From Amycolatopsis sp. NBC_01488 (GTDB lineage Bacteria; Actinomycetota; Actinomycetes; Mycobacteriales; Pseudonocardiaceae): DNA of 64,000 nt. This document shows, piece after piece, positions 40,439 through 48,898 of the stretch. Both the position numbers and the translations under genes were made by a program. The notes below the pieces were generated by a model that ran no database searches, had not been told where the DNA came from, and saw only the letters and a program-made list of their open reading frames with translations. Each line of letters begins with the position of its first letter. Positions within the stretch are counted from its first letter, which is position 1. The stretch spans positions 2,422,001 to 2,486,000 of the forward strand of contig NZ_CP109434.1 in assembly GCF_036227105.1 (NCBI RefSeq). The letters run 5' to 3'.

Positions 40439-42865
40439 CTACGTGCCCGGCTGGCCGGTGTCGGTCGGCGTCTCCTTCGGCGTCGAGCCCTTCGTGTGCT
40501 TCGGCGTCGTCTCCTGCGAGGACGACGACTGGTCGTGGCCGTGGCCGTGCCCGTTGTTGTTGTCGCCGCCGTTGTCGCCCTGGTCGCCGTTGTCGGTGTT
40601 CTGGTCCGTCGGCGTCGAGTCCGTCGTCGTCGCGACGTCGGACGACGGCGGGGGCACCTCGCCGCCGATGCGGTCGACCTTGTCGAAGTGCTCGCCCGGC
40701 TTGCCGGTCAGGTACAGCGACAGGAACTTCTGCCACATCGGGCCGGCGATGGTCGAGCCGTAGATCGGCGAGTTGCCCTTGCCGTGCAGCGGCTTGTTGC
40801 CGTCGCCGCCGACCCAGGCCGCCACCGAAACCGACGGCGTGTACCCGACCATCCACGTCTGCGAGTTCGCGTTCGCCGCCCACGACGGCTCACCCGCGAC
40901 CTTCGTGTGCTGCTGGGTCCCCGTCTTGCCGGCGCACTCGTGGCCGGCCGGGCACTTCAGGTGCGAGAAGTCGATGACGGGCTTGAGCGCCTCGGTGACG
41001 TTCCCGGCGATCTGGCGGCTCTTGTCCGAGTCGCTGTCGAACGCCGCCTTCACGTCGGTCGAAGCCTGGTACGCCACCTCGTTCTGCGAGTTGGTCACCT
41101 TCTGCACGAAGTGCCGGCCGCGCTGCTGGCCGTTCGCCGCGAACGTCGCGTACGCCGACGCCATGTCCAGCGGCGTGATCTGGGTTTCGCCACCGCCGAG
41201 GGAGATGTTGTTGTCCTTGGTGGAGATGATCGACTGGCCGCCGTCGTCGGTCTTGGTCTTCACGCCGGCTTCCCGCGCCGCGTCCTTGACCGGCTCCTGG
41301 TGGGTCTGGTTGAGGACCATGTCGTAGAACACCGTGTTCGCCGAGCGCTTCATCGCCTCCGCGACGGTGCACTCCTGCGAGCAGCTGCTGCCCGGACCGG
41401 CGTTGCGGACGACGCGGCCGTCGAACGTGCGGTTGTTCGAGCCGTCGAACGTCGCGTCGAGGCCCTTGCCCATCTTGAGGAACGCCGTGAGGTCGAACGG
41501 CTTCATCGACGAGCCCGGGTTCTGCGGCGTGTTCGCCCAGTCGCGTCCGGCCTGGTCCTGCCCGTTGACCTGCACGATCGGCTTGCCGCCGTAGTAGGCG
41601 AGCACGCCGCCGGTCTTCGGGTCGACGGCGACGAGCGCGTCGAGCAGGTTGTCGTCGACCTGGCCCTCGAGCGCCTCGGTGCCGGCCTGTTCCGCGGCCT
41701 GCTGCGCCTTCGGGTCGATCGTCGTCTGCACCTGGAAGCCGCCGGAGTAGTAGCGGTCCTCCGGGATGTCGTGCGCGGCCAGCTCGTCCTTCACCTGCTG
41801 GACGACGAACGCGGGCGGCGCGCCGGCCTGCTGCTTGCTGTCCTCGAGCGGGATCGGCGTCGGGAACTGCGCCTTCGCGCGGTCGGCCGCGGTGATGTAG
41901 TTGTTCTTCACCATCCGGTCGAGCGCGGTGTTCCAGCGGTCGTGCGCGACCTTGTCGTTCTCCGAGCGGCCCGGCTGCTGGATCAGCCCGGCCAGCAAGG
42001 CGGCCTCCGAGAAGCTGAGGTCCTTGGCGTCCTTGTGGAAGAAGGCCTGCGACGCCGCGCCGACCCCGTACGCCCCGCGCCCGAAGTAGATGATGTTCAG
42101 GTACGCGGTGATGATGTCCTTCTTCTCGTACGTCTGGTTCATCTTGAAGGACTTGGCCAGCTCGGTCCACTTGCGCGTCAGCGTGGGCGCGTCGTTGTCG
42201 GTGGCCTTCTTGATGTACTGCTGCGAAATCGTCGAGCCGCCGCCGGTGCCGCCGGTGGCCTGGTTGTAGACCGCGCGCAGCAGGCCGCCGACGTCGAAGC
42301 CGGAGTTGGTCTCGAACGAGTCGTCCTCGGTCGCGATCGCCGCGTGCTTCATGACGTCGGGGATCTGCTCCGGGGTCAGCAGCACCCGGTTGCCGCCGCG
42401 CGGGACGTCCTTGCCCATCGGCGAACCGTCGGCGTAGAGGTAGGTGACGGCCTGGCTCTGGTTCTGCGCGACCTCGGTCGGCGACGGAACGTCGACCAGG
42501 AAGTACGTGATGACGAACGCGATCGCGGGGAGCACCAGGAACACCGCGACGAACCCGTATGCCACGCGCCGGATGATCTTCCAGCGCCGTTTCTTGCGCT
42601 GCTCCGGTGTGAGGACCGGCTTGCCGTCGTCGTCCGGCTGGACGTCGTCGTGGCCGGACGGCTCTTCGTAGGCGTGGTGCGTCATCAGCTCGGGGCCGCC
42701 GCTCATCGGCGGCGGCTCGGGCCGGTACCCGCGCGGCGGCTGCTGCGGTGGCTGCTGCCACGGCTGGTGCGGGTGGCGCGGACCCTGGCCGTGCGGACCC
42801 TGGGGTGCGCGACGGCGCGGATCGGGACCCTGGCCGGGCCAGGAGCGGGATCGATCGTCGGGCAC
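40439..42865 (-). CDS. class A penicillin-binding protein (copy 2)
   Basis: An 808-residue paralogue of its neighbours. Pro/Gln-rich cytoplasmic tail beginning with a SWPGQ motif, TM helix 101-124, GT51 domain with Glu180 (ATEDDSFE), transpeptidase with Ser452-x-x-Lys455 (GSSMKPF), SAN 508-510 and KTGT 647-650, and the same Cys pairs. The extracellular C-terminal tail is Asp/Asn/Gly/His-rich (NNNGHGHGHDQ). GTG 42865 is preceded by GGAGG. All catalytic residues are present, so it should be active in wall synthesis. Confidence 0.93.
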   Translation of the reverse strand: MPDDRSRSWPGQGPDPRRRAPQGPHGQGPRHPHQPWQQPPQQPPRGYRPEPPPMSGGPELMTHHAYEEPSGHDDVQPDDDGKPVLTPEQRKKRRWKIIRRVAYGFVAVFLVLPAIAFVITYFLVDVPSPTEVAQNQSQAVTYLYADGSPMGKDVPRGGNRVLLTPEQIPDVMKHAAIATEDDSFETNSGFDVGGLLRAVYNQATGGTGGGSTISQQYIKKATDNDAPTLTRKWTELAKSFKMNQTYEKKDIITAYLNIIYFGRGAYGVGAASQAFFHKDAKDLSFSEAALLAGLIQQPGRSENDKVAHDRWNTALDRMVKNNYITAADRAKAQFPTPIPLEDSKQQAGAPPAFVVQQVKDELAAHDIPEDRYYSGGFQVQTTIDPKAQQAAEQAGTEALEGQVDDNLLDALVAVDPKTGGVLAYYGGKPIVQVNGQDQAGRDWANTPQNPGSSMKPFDLTAFLKMGKGLDATFDGSNNRTFDGRVVRNAGPGSSCSQECTVAEAMKRSANTVFYDMVLNQTHQEPVKDAAREAGVKTKTDDGGQSIISTKDNNISLGGGETQITPLDMASAYATFAANGQQRGRHFVQKVTNSQNEVAYQASTDVKAAFDSDSDKSRQIAGNVTEALKPVIDFSHLKCPAGHECAGKTGTQQHTKVAGEPSWAANANSQTWMVGYTPSVSVAAWVGGDGNKPLHGKGNSPIYGSTIAGPMWQKFLSLYLTGKPGEHFDKVDRIGGEVPPPSSDVATTTDSTPTDQNTDNGDQGDNGGDNNNGHGHGHDQSSSSQETTPKHTKGSTPKETPTDTGQPGT

Positions 42866-42963
42866 GGGGCAGTCCTCCAGTGTGCGGGGCAGCGACGATC
42901 GCCCCCCTCTAGGAAGGGACGCGCGGCCGGCGGAGAGGTTGCCGAAACGATCTTCCTGGAACG

Positions 42964-42999
42964 CTTCAGGGCCCTCCGCGCGTGCGGAGGGCCCTGAAG
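42964..42999 (-). terminator. terminator between PBP copies 3 and 2
   Basis: A 16-bp perfect stem, CTTCAGGGCCCTCCGC (42964-42979) with GCGGAGGGCCCTGAAG (42984-42999), and a 4-base loop, 9 bases beyond the stop of PBP copy 3. It makes separate transcription of copy 2 likely. Confidence 0.85.
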
Positions 43000-43008
43000 G
43001 AGGACGTG

Positions 43009-45759
43009 CTATCCGGGCCCGGCGCCCGGTGGCGCAGCGACTCCGCCACCACCACCGAAGGTGTTGCCGTCACCGGGGTTGATGATCGTGGTCGGCGGTC
43101 CGGGCCGGGTCCGGGTCGTCCGGCTCGACGTGTTCGTTGAGGTGTCGGTCGGCTCGGTGCTGTCGGAGGTCGCCGGCGTGGTGGGCGTCGTCGTCGTGCT
43201 CGGCGTGTCCGACGGCTTCGTCTGCGTGGTGGTCACGTCGTTGACGTCCTTGCCGATCGCCTGCACCTTGTCGAACTTCTCCGTCGGCTTGCCCTTGAGG
43301 TAGAGGTCCATGAAGTTCTGCCACGTCGGACCGGCGACGGTCGCACCGAAGATCGGCTTGCCCTTCGGGTCGTGCAGCGGCTTGTTGCCGTCGCCGCCGA
43401 CCCAGACCGCGGCCGACACGGACGGGGTGTAGCCCACCATCCAGGTCTGCGCGTTGCGGTCCGCGTACGACGGCGGGTCGCCGGCCTTCGCCGTGTACTG
43501 CTGGGTACCGGTCTTGCCGGCGCACTCGTGGCCGGCCGGGCACTTCAGCTTCGAGTGGTCGATGACCGGGACCAGCGCCTCGGTGACGTTGCCCGCGATC
43601 TGCTGGCTCTTGGCCGCGTCGTCGTCGAACGCCGGGTTGGTCTTGATGTTGTTCTGGTCGAACTCCACCTCGTCCTGGGCGTTCGTCAGCTTCGCGACGA
43701 AGTGCTGCTCGTGGTATGTGCCGCCGCTGGCGAACGACGCGTACGCGGCCGCCATGTCCTCCGGCGTCACGGCCGTGCCACCACCACCGAGCGAGATGTT
43801 GTTGTCGTCGGTGTAGAGGACGCTCTTGCCGTTCGGCGCGACCTTGACCCCGGCTTCCTTCGCCGCTTCCGCGACCCGCGACGGCTTCGTCACGTTCAGG
43901 ACCATGTCGTAGAACACGGTGTTCGCCGAGATCTCCATCGCCTTGGCGACGGTGCAGTCCTTGCCGCAGCTGGCGCTGTCACCCGCGTTCCGGACGACGC
44001 GGCCGCCGAGCACCCGGTTGTTCGAGCCGTCGAAGACCTCGCCGAGGCCCTTGCCCATCTTGAGGAACGCCGTCAGGTCGAACGCCTTCACCGACGAACC
44101 CGGGTTTCTCGCCTGGTTGGCCCGGTCCTGCCCGATCTGGTCCTTGCCGTTGGCGTCCTTCACCAGCTCCGGCCCGCCGTAGTAGGCGATCACGCCGCCG
44201 GTCTTCGGGTCGACCGCGACGAGTGCGTTCAGCAGGTTCTCGTCGGTCTGGCCCTTCATGCCGTCCGCGGCGGCCTGTTCCGCCGCGGCCTGGGCCGCCG
44301 GGTCGATCGTGGTGTAGATCTTGGCGCCGCTGGAGAACAGCTTGTTCTCGTCGTAGCCCTTCGCCGCGAGCTCGTCCTTGATCCGCTGCTGGACCTGGTA
44401 GGTGAGCTTGCCCGAGTTCTGCTCCTTGTTGGCGTTCTTCGGGATCGGCGTCGGGTACTGGGCCGTGGCGCGCTCGTCCTGGCGGAGCCACTTGTTGGCG
44501 ACCATCTGGTCGAGCACGTAGGCCCAGCGTTTCTGGGCGTACGCCTGGTTTTCCGAGCGGCCCGGGCCCTGGATCAGGCCGGCCAGCAGCGCCGCTTCCG
44601 ACGGGCTGAGGTCCTTGGCGTCCTTGTTGAAGTAGGCCTTCGCGGCCGCCTGGATGCCGTTCGCTCCGCGTCCGAAGTAGACGATGTTCAGGTAGGAAGT
44701 GATGATCTCTTCCTTGGACTCCTGGTTGTTCATCTTGAACGACTTGGCCAGCTCGGTCCACTTGCGGGTCAGCGTCGGGGCGTCGTTCTGCGTCGCCTGC
44801 TTGATGTACTGCTGGGAGATGGTCGAACCACCGCCCTGGCCGCCGGAGACCTGGTTCCAGACCGCGCGCAGGATGCCGGTGACGTCGAAGCCCGAGTTGG
44901 TCTCGAACGTCGCGTCCTCCGCCGAGTACACGGCGTGCTTGACGACCTCGGGCACCTCGCCCGGCTTGAGCAGCTGGCGGTCGCCGCCCGGCGGCAGCTC
45001 GCGGCCCATCACCTGGCCGCTGGCGTCGTAGTAGGTGATCGGCTGGTTCTGCAGCGACTTGATGCTCTCCGGCGTCGGCACGTCGACCAGGAAGTAGGTG
45101 ATGACGAACGCGATCGCGGGGACGACGAAGAACAGCCCGACGAACGCGTAGGCCACCCGCCGGATGATCTTCCAGCGGCGCTTCTTGCGCTGCGCCGGCG
45201 TCAGGACCTTCTTGCCCTTTTCGTCGAGCTCGCCCTGGGGTTCGACGTCGTCGGCGAACTCGTTGAAGGCGGCGTCGTCGTAGCCGTCGTCGTACGGGTC
45301 GCGGCCGACGTCGTCGGTGCCGTTGTGCGCGTGGTGGGTGATCAGGTCCGGCTCACGCCCTGGCGGCGGGGTCGGCCGGCGGCCGCCCGGCGGCTGGCGG
45401 AAGCCCTGCGGCGGCGATCCGGGCGGGCCCTGCTGAGCGCGCTGGCCGGACGGCGGGACGGCGCGCCGCGGCGGCATGCCCTGCTGACCCTGCTGACCCT
45501 GCTGACGCGGGCGCTGCGGTCGCCGGGTCGGCTCGTCGCCGGCGGGCCACTGGGGACCGCCTTCGTCGCCGGCGGGCCACTCGGGCGACCCGCCGGCACG
45601 CGGGTTGCCGCGGGGCGGCGTCCCGCGCTGGGGCCGGCGGGGGGCCTCTTCGCCGGGCCACGCGGGTCCGGGGTCTTCCCCCGGCCACGGGCCTGACTGG
45701 GCACGGCGAGGTGCATCGGGCTCCTGGCCGGGCCAGGAGCGGTTGCGGTCGTCGTTCAC
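43009..45759 (-). CDS. class A penicillin-binding protein (copy 3, long cytoplasmic tail)
   Basis: A 916-residue paralogue with a 200-residue Pro/Gly/Gln/Trp-rich cytoplasmic tail containing repeated WPGE and WPAGDE motifs, TM helix 202-225, GT51 Glu281 (SAEDATFE), transpeptidase Ser555-x-x-Lys558 in GSSVKAF (the others have GSSMKPF), SAN 611-613 and KTGT 749-752. The C-terminal tail is Thr/Ser/Pro-rich. GTG 45759 after GGGAGGCCC. Position next to DUF5318 matches ponA1 (Rv0050) of M. tuberculosis, so this is the likeliest orthologue and the other two the extra copies. Confidence 0.93.
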   Translation of the reverse strand: MNDDRNRSWPGQEPDAPRRAQSGPWPGEDPGPAWPGEEAPRRPQRGTPPRGNPRAGGSPEWPAGDEGGPQWPAGDEPTRRPQRPRQQGQQGQQGMPPRRAVPPSGQRAQQGPPGSPPQGFRQPPGGRRPTPPPGREPDLITHHAHNGTDDVGRDPYDDGYDDAAFNEFADDVEPQGELDEKGKKVLTPAQRKKRRWKIIRRVAYAFVGLFFVVPAIAFVITYFLVDVPTPESIKSLQNQPITYYDASGQVMGRELPPGGDRQLLKPGEVPEVVKHAVYSAEDATFETNSGFDVTGILRAVWNQVSGGQGGGSTISQQYIKQATQNDAPTLTRKWTELAKSFKMNNQESKEEIITSYLNIVYFGRGANGIQAAAKAYFNKDAKDLSPSEAALLAGLIQGPGRSENQAYAQKRWAYVLDQMVANKWLRQDERATAQYPTPIPKNANKEQNSGKLTYQVQQRIKDELAAKGYDENKLFSSGAKIYTTIDPAAQAAAEQAAADGMKGQTDENLLNALVAVDPKTGGVIAYYGGPELVKDANGKDQIGQDRANQARNPGSSVKAFDLTAFLKMGKGLGEVFDGSNNRVLGGRVVRNAGDSASCGKDCTVAKAMEISANTVFYDMVLNVTKPSRVAEAAKEAGVKVAPNGKSVLYTDDNNISLGGGGTAVTPEDMAAAYASFASGGTYHEQHFVAKLTNAQDEVEFDQNNIKTNPAFDDDAAKSQQIAGNVTEALVPVIDHSKLKCPAGHECAGKTGTQQYTAKAGDPPSYADRNAQTWMVGYTPSVSAAVWVGGDGNKPLHDPKGKPIFGATVAGPTWQNFMDLYLKGKPTEKFDKVQAIGKDVNDVTTTQTKPSDTPSTTTTPTTPATSDSTEPTDTSTNTSSRTTRTRPGPPTTIINPGDGNTFGGGGGVAAPPGAGPG

Positions 45760-45826
45760 GAATGGGCCTCCCAGACCGGCGCTCGGTGTCGCACCGTTCT
45801 GCGCTCTTCAGCGGTTGTGATCCAGC

Positions 45827-46225
45827 TCACCGGCCCGCGGTCCTTCGTGGACCGTCGGCCGGCTCCCCCGTGCCGAGGACGTACGACCGGACCAGGTGGT
45901 TCCAGTGGCACGCCCGGCACACTTCGACGTCGTACACGGTGAACTCGGCGAACCGGCCGGCCATCCTGGCCAGCTCTTCGGGAGTCCTCGCCGAGCCCGC
46001 GACGTGCTTGAGTTCGTCACCGTAGACCCAGGACACCAGGGTCAGCGGCTCCTGGCGGCAGATCGGGCAGGGCTGGTCACCGGCCCGGCCGTGGAACTTC
46101 GCCGCCCGCAGCAGGTACGGGCTCGCGTCGCAGGCTTCGTAGCTGCCGACGCGCCCGGAGCGGACTTCGGCGAGCAGCGCACGGCGCTGCAACGCGTAGT
46201 CCACGACCTGCCGCTGGTTAATCAC
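45827..46225 (-). CDS. DUF5318 zinc-ribbon-like protein
   Basis: A 132-residue cytoplasmic protein: NQRQVVDYALQRRALLAEVRSGRVGSYEACDASPYLLRAA is the DUF5318 signature, followed by two cysteine knuckles, CPICRQ and CRACHW, that could bind one zinc. GTG 46225 stands exactly six bases after TACTCT (46232-46237 on the minus strand), so the mRNA is probably leaderless; the longer frame upstream was rejected. A homologue (Rv0049 in M. tuberculosis, as I recall) also precedes ponA1. Function unknown, but linkage to PBPs is conserved. Confidence 0.82.
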   Translation of the reverse strand: MINQRQVVDYALQRRALLAEVRSGRVGSYEACDASPYLLRAAKFHGRAGDQPCPICRQEPLTLVSWVYGDELKHVAGSARTPEELARMAGRFAEFTVYDVEVCRACHWNHLVRSYVLGTGEPADGPRRTAGR

Positions 46226-46376
46226 CAGGACAGAGTACGGGCTCTTCCTGTGTCGTCCACGCCCCCTAGCGCGACCGGTGGCCGAGCCAATGGGGACACG
46301 CCGGACGTTCGATAACTCTCCGGTGAATTTCGCACGCGGCGGGTACACGGAAGAGGTTAGCTTCGCCACTTCGATG

Positions 46377-46393
46377 TATCGGCGCGATATAGT
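46377..46393 (+). promoter_or_regulatory. PadR-type operator on the padR-ino1 promoter
   Basis: TATCG-GCG-CGATA (46377-46389) is a perfect inverted repeat. It overlaps a TATAGT -10 box (46388-46393). The ATGTATCG half-site style is typical of PadR regulators. Autoregulation and control of ino1 are inferred. Confidence 0.6.
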
Positions 46394-46470
46394 GGCTGAG
46401 TAGGTTGGATCGAGGCGATCGTTCGGAGCAACGTCCGTCGTCTCGGTTTGTTCCCGGAAGGGGGTGCGGT

Positions 46471-47016
46471 GTGCTGGAGTTCGCGATCCTGGGTCTTCTG
46501 CACGAAGCGCCCATGCACGGGTACGTGCTGCGCAAGCGGCTGCACGAGACGCTGGGCACGTTCCGGACGTTCTCGTACGGCTCGCTGTACCCGACCCTGC
46601 GGAAGCTGCTGCGGGCCGGGTACCTGGTCGAAGAGCTGGACGAGGCCGACGACCGGGCGTGGTCGCGGCGCGGGCGGCGGGTCTACAAGCTCACCGCGGA
46701 GGGCAAGGAGCGCTTCGGCGAGCTGCTCGGCGACGCCGGGCCGCAGACCTGGGACGACGAGGGTTTCGGCGTCCACCTGGCCTTCTTCTCGCGTACCCCG
46801 GCCGACGTGCGGATGCGGATCCTCGAGGGTCGCCGCCGCCGCGTCGAGGAACGCCGTGAAGGCATGCGGGCGGCGCTGGCCAGGGCCGAGGAGAAGATCG
46901 ATCGCTACACCCGTGAGCTGCACCGGCTGGGGCTGGAGACCAGCGAGCGGGAGGTGCGCTGGCTCAACGAGCTGATCGCGCACGAACAAGCCGAACGGCA
47001 GGGTCCCGAGACCTGA
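46471..47016 (+). CDS. PadR-family transcriptional regulator
   Basis: A 181-residue repressor-type protein. Winged helix: LEFAILGLLHEAPMHGYVLRKRL then GSLYPTLRKLLRAGYLVEE and the wing RRVYKLTAEGKERF. A long C-terminal coiled coil (GMRAALARAEEKIDRYTRELHRLGLE) serves dimerisation. GTG 46471 after GGAAGGGGG was chosen. It lies 71 bases upstream of ino1 on the same strand, as in M. tuberculosis (Rv0047c-Rv0046c), so it probably controls inositol synthesis. Confidence 0.9.
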   Translation: MLEFAILGLLHEAPMHGYVLRKRLHETLGTFRTFSYGSLYPTLRKLLRAGYLVEELDEADDRAWSRRGRRVYKLTAEGKERFGELLGDAGPQTWDDEGFGVHLAFFSRTPADVRMRILEGRRRRVEERREGMRAALARAEEKIDRYTRELHRLGLETSEREVRWLNELIAHEQAERQGPET

Positions 47017-47087
47017 GCCGCCCGGTGCGGGCCGCAGCGTCGCGGCACCAGACCTACTGAACAGACACGGATTGAAGGAGAAACCCC

Positions 47088-48176
47088 ATGGGCGAGAACC
47101 GCCGCGTACGGGTGGCCATCGTGGGCGTCGGCAACTGCGCGGCGTCGCTGGTCCAGGGTGTCCAGTACTACCGCGACGCGGACCCGGCCACCCGCGTCCC
47201 CGGTCTGATGCACGTCGACTTCGGCGGGTACCACGTCCGCGACATCGAGTTCGTCGCCGCGTTCGACGTGGACGCCAAGAAGGTCAGCCGTGACCTGTCC
47301 GAGGCGATCTTCGCCTCGGAGAACAACACGATCAAGATCGCCGACGTGCCGCCGCTCGGCGTCACCGTCCAGCGCGGCCACACCCACGACGGGCTCGGCC
47401 GCTTCTACCGCGAGACGATCGAGGAGTCCGACGAGACCCCGGTCGACATCGTCGCTGCGCTCCGTGAGGCGCGGGCCGACGTGCTCGTGTCGTACCTGCC
47501 GGTGGGCTCCGAGGTGGCGGACAAGTTCTACGCCCAGGCCGCGATCGACGCCGGCGTGGCGTTCGTCAACGCGCTGCCGGTGTTCATCGCCTCCGACCCG
47601 GAGTGGGCCCAGAAGTTCACTGACGCCGGCGTCCCGATCGTCGGCGACGACATCAAGTCCCAGGTCGGCGCCACCATCACGCACCGCGTGCTGGCGAAGC
47701 TGTTCGAGGACCGCGGCGTCCAGCTCGATCGGACGATGCAGCTCAACGTGGGCGGGAACATGGACTTCCTGAACATGAAGGAGCTGGAGCGGCTCGAGTC
47801 GAAGAAGATCTCGAAGACCCAGTCCGTCACCTCGCAGGTCGACCGCGACCTCGGCAAGGGCAACGTCCACATCGGACCGTCGGACTACGTGCAGTGGCTC
47901 GACGACCGCAAGTGGGCCTACGTCCGGCTCGAGGGCCGCGCCTTCGGTGACGTGCCGCTGAACCTGGAGTACAAACTCGAGGTGTGGGACTCGCCGAACT
48001 CGGCGGGCATCATCATCGACGCGGTGCGTGCGGCGAAGATCGCGCTCGACCGCGGCATCGGCGGCCCGATCCTGTCGGCGTCGTCCTATTTCATGAAGTC
48101 GCCGCCGGAGCAGTACGACGACGCGACCGCCCGCGACGCCGTCGAGAAGTTCATCCGCGGCGAAGTCGAGCGGTAA
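47088..48176 (+). CDS. ino1: inositol-3-phosphate synthase
   Basis: Converts glucose-6-phosphate to myo-inositol-3-phosphate with NAD, the first step to phosphatidylinositol and mycothiol. The 362-residue protein matches the short actinobacterial form: [20 protein letters not shown] for NAD binding, [18 protein letters not shown], and the catalytic region [17 protein letters not shown] and [14 protein letters not shown] 47088 follows GAAGGAG. Co-transcribed with the PadR gene by spacing; a terminator hairpin follows. Confidence 0.96.
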   Translation: MGENRRVRVAIVGVGNCAASLVQGVQYYRDADPATRVPGLMHVDFGGYHVRDIEFVAAFDVDAKKVSRDLSEAIFASENNTIKIADVPPLGVTVQRGHTHDGLGRFYRETIEESDETPVDIVAALREARADVLVSYLPVGSEVADKFYAQAAIDAGVAFVNALPVFIASDPEWAQKFTDAGVPIVGDDIKSQVGATITHRVLAKLFEDRGVQLDRTMQLNVGGNMDFLNMKELERLESKKISKTQSVTSQVDRDLGKGNVHIGPSDYVQWLDDRKWAYVRLEGRAFGDVPLNLEYKLEVWDSPNSAGIIIDAVRAAKIALDRGIGGPILSASSYFMKSPPEQYDDATARDAVEKFIRGEVER

Positions 48177-48189
48177 AGCAGTCCTCGTC

Positions 48190-48218
48190 GAAGGCCGTCA
48201 CCGCTGGTGGCGGCCTTC
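48190..48218 (+). terminator. terminator of ino1
   Basis: GAAGGCCGTCACC (48190-48202) pairs with GGTGGCGGCCTTC (48206-48218), one G-T pair, with a 3-base loop and TTCG after it, 13 bases past the stop. Confidence 0.8.
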
Positions 48219-48244
48219 TTCGCGTGGTGGACACTGTGCCGATC

Positions 48245-48337
48245 TTTACCCATCCGGCCACAGTCACGGCCGATGGCTTGGGAGTGGAGGTTACGTGTCA
48301 TGCGAGGGGCGGCCTACTTTTTGGCCGGATGGGTAAA
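48245..48337. repeat. 16-bp inverted repeat pair upstream of the sigma-factor gene
   Basis: TTTACCCATCCGGCCA (48245-48260) recurs as its exact reverse complement at 48322-48337, 61 bases apart. The second copy lies 30 bases before the sigma-factor start. It could be paired operator sites, a long-loop RNA hairpin covering the 5' end, or the ends of a tiny mobile element; no flanking target duplication is visible. Confidence 0.7.
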
Positions 48338-48367
48338 CCGGTGGGGCGGGGTGGGCGTTGGCGGGGT

Positions 48368-48898
48368 GTGAGTGCGAGCGTGGGCGAGAGCGCGCCGGGG
48401 GACCTGGGCGCGCCGACCTTCCACGACCTGTTCCGGGAGTACTTCGCCCAGATGACCCGGCTGGCGCACCTGCTCGGCGCGGACGACGCGGAGAACGTCG
48501 CGCAGGAGGCTTTCGTCAAGCTCCACCAGCGGTGGGACACGCTGTCGGACCACACGCGAGTGGCCGGCTACCTCCGCACGACCGTGGTGAACATGTCCCG
48601 CTCGCGCACACGGCACCTGCGGGTCGTCCGGCGCACGCCGCAGGACCGCCCGCCGGACGAGCTGTCGGCCGAGGTCAGGGCGGTGGCCAACTGGGAGCAC
48701 GAGCAGCTGCGCGGGGTGCTCGGGAAGCTCTCCCGGCGCCAGCGCGAGGTGCTGGTGCTTCGCTACTGGCTGGATTTGAGCACGGCGGGCATCGCGGAGA
48801 CGCTGGGCATCTCGCCGGGCACGGTCAAGGCGACCACCCACCACGCGATGGAGAACCTGCGTAAACACTGGGGGGACGACCTGGGAGGTGAGCGATGA
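48368..48898 (+). CDS. ECF RNA polymerase sigma factor (SigE-type subgroup)
   Basis: A 176-residue alternative sigma factor with region 2 (FHDLFREYFAQMTRLAHLLGADDAENVAQEAFVKLHQRW) and region 4 (LSRRQREVLVLRYWLDLSTAGIAETLGISPGTVKATTHHAMENL). GTG 48368 is the first start in the coding part of the frame; the start could also be slightly earlier. Its stop overlaps the next gene as ATGA, and that gene encodes a membrane protein that may hold it inactive. The 16-bp inverted repeat upstream may be part of its control. Confidence 0.88.
   Translation: MSASVGESAPGDLGAPTFHDLFREYFAQMTRLAHLLGADDAENVAQEAFVKLHQRWDTLSDHTRVAGYLRTTVVNMSRSRTRHLRVVRRTPQDRPPDELSAEVRAVANWEHEQLRGVLGKLSRRQREVLVLRYWLDLSTAGIAETLGISPGTVKATTHHAMENLRKHWGDDLGGER

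Noticed and set aside
40370..42997. An 875-residue open frame on the plus strand across PBP copy 2 (and similar frames across copies 1 and 3)
   Set aside because: Low-complexity Arg/Val/Leu composition typical of antisense frames in GC-rich DNA; the minus strand has full PBP motifs.
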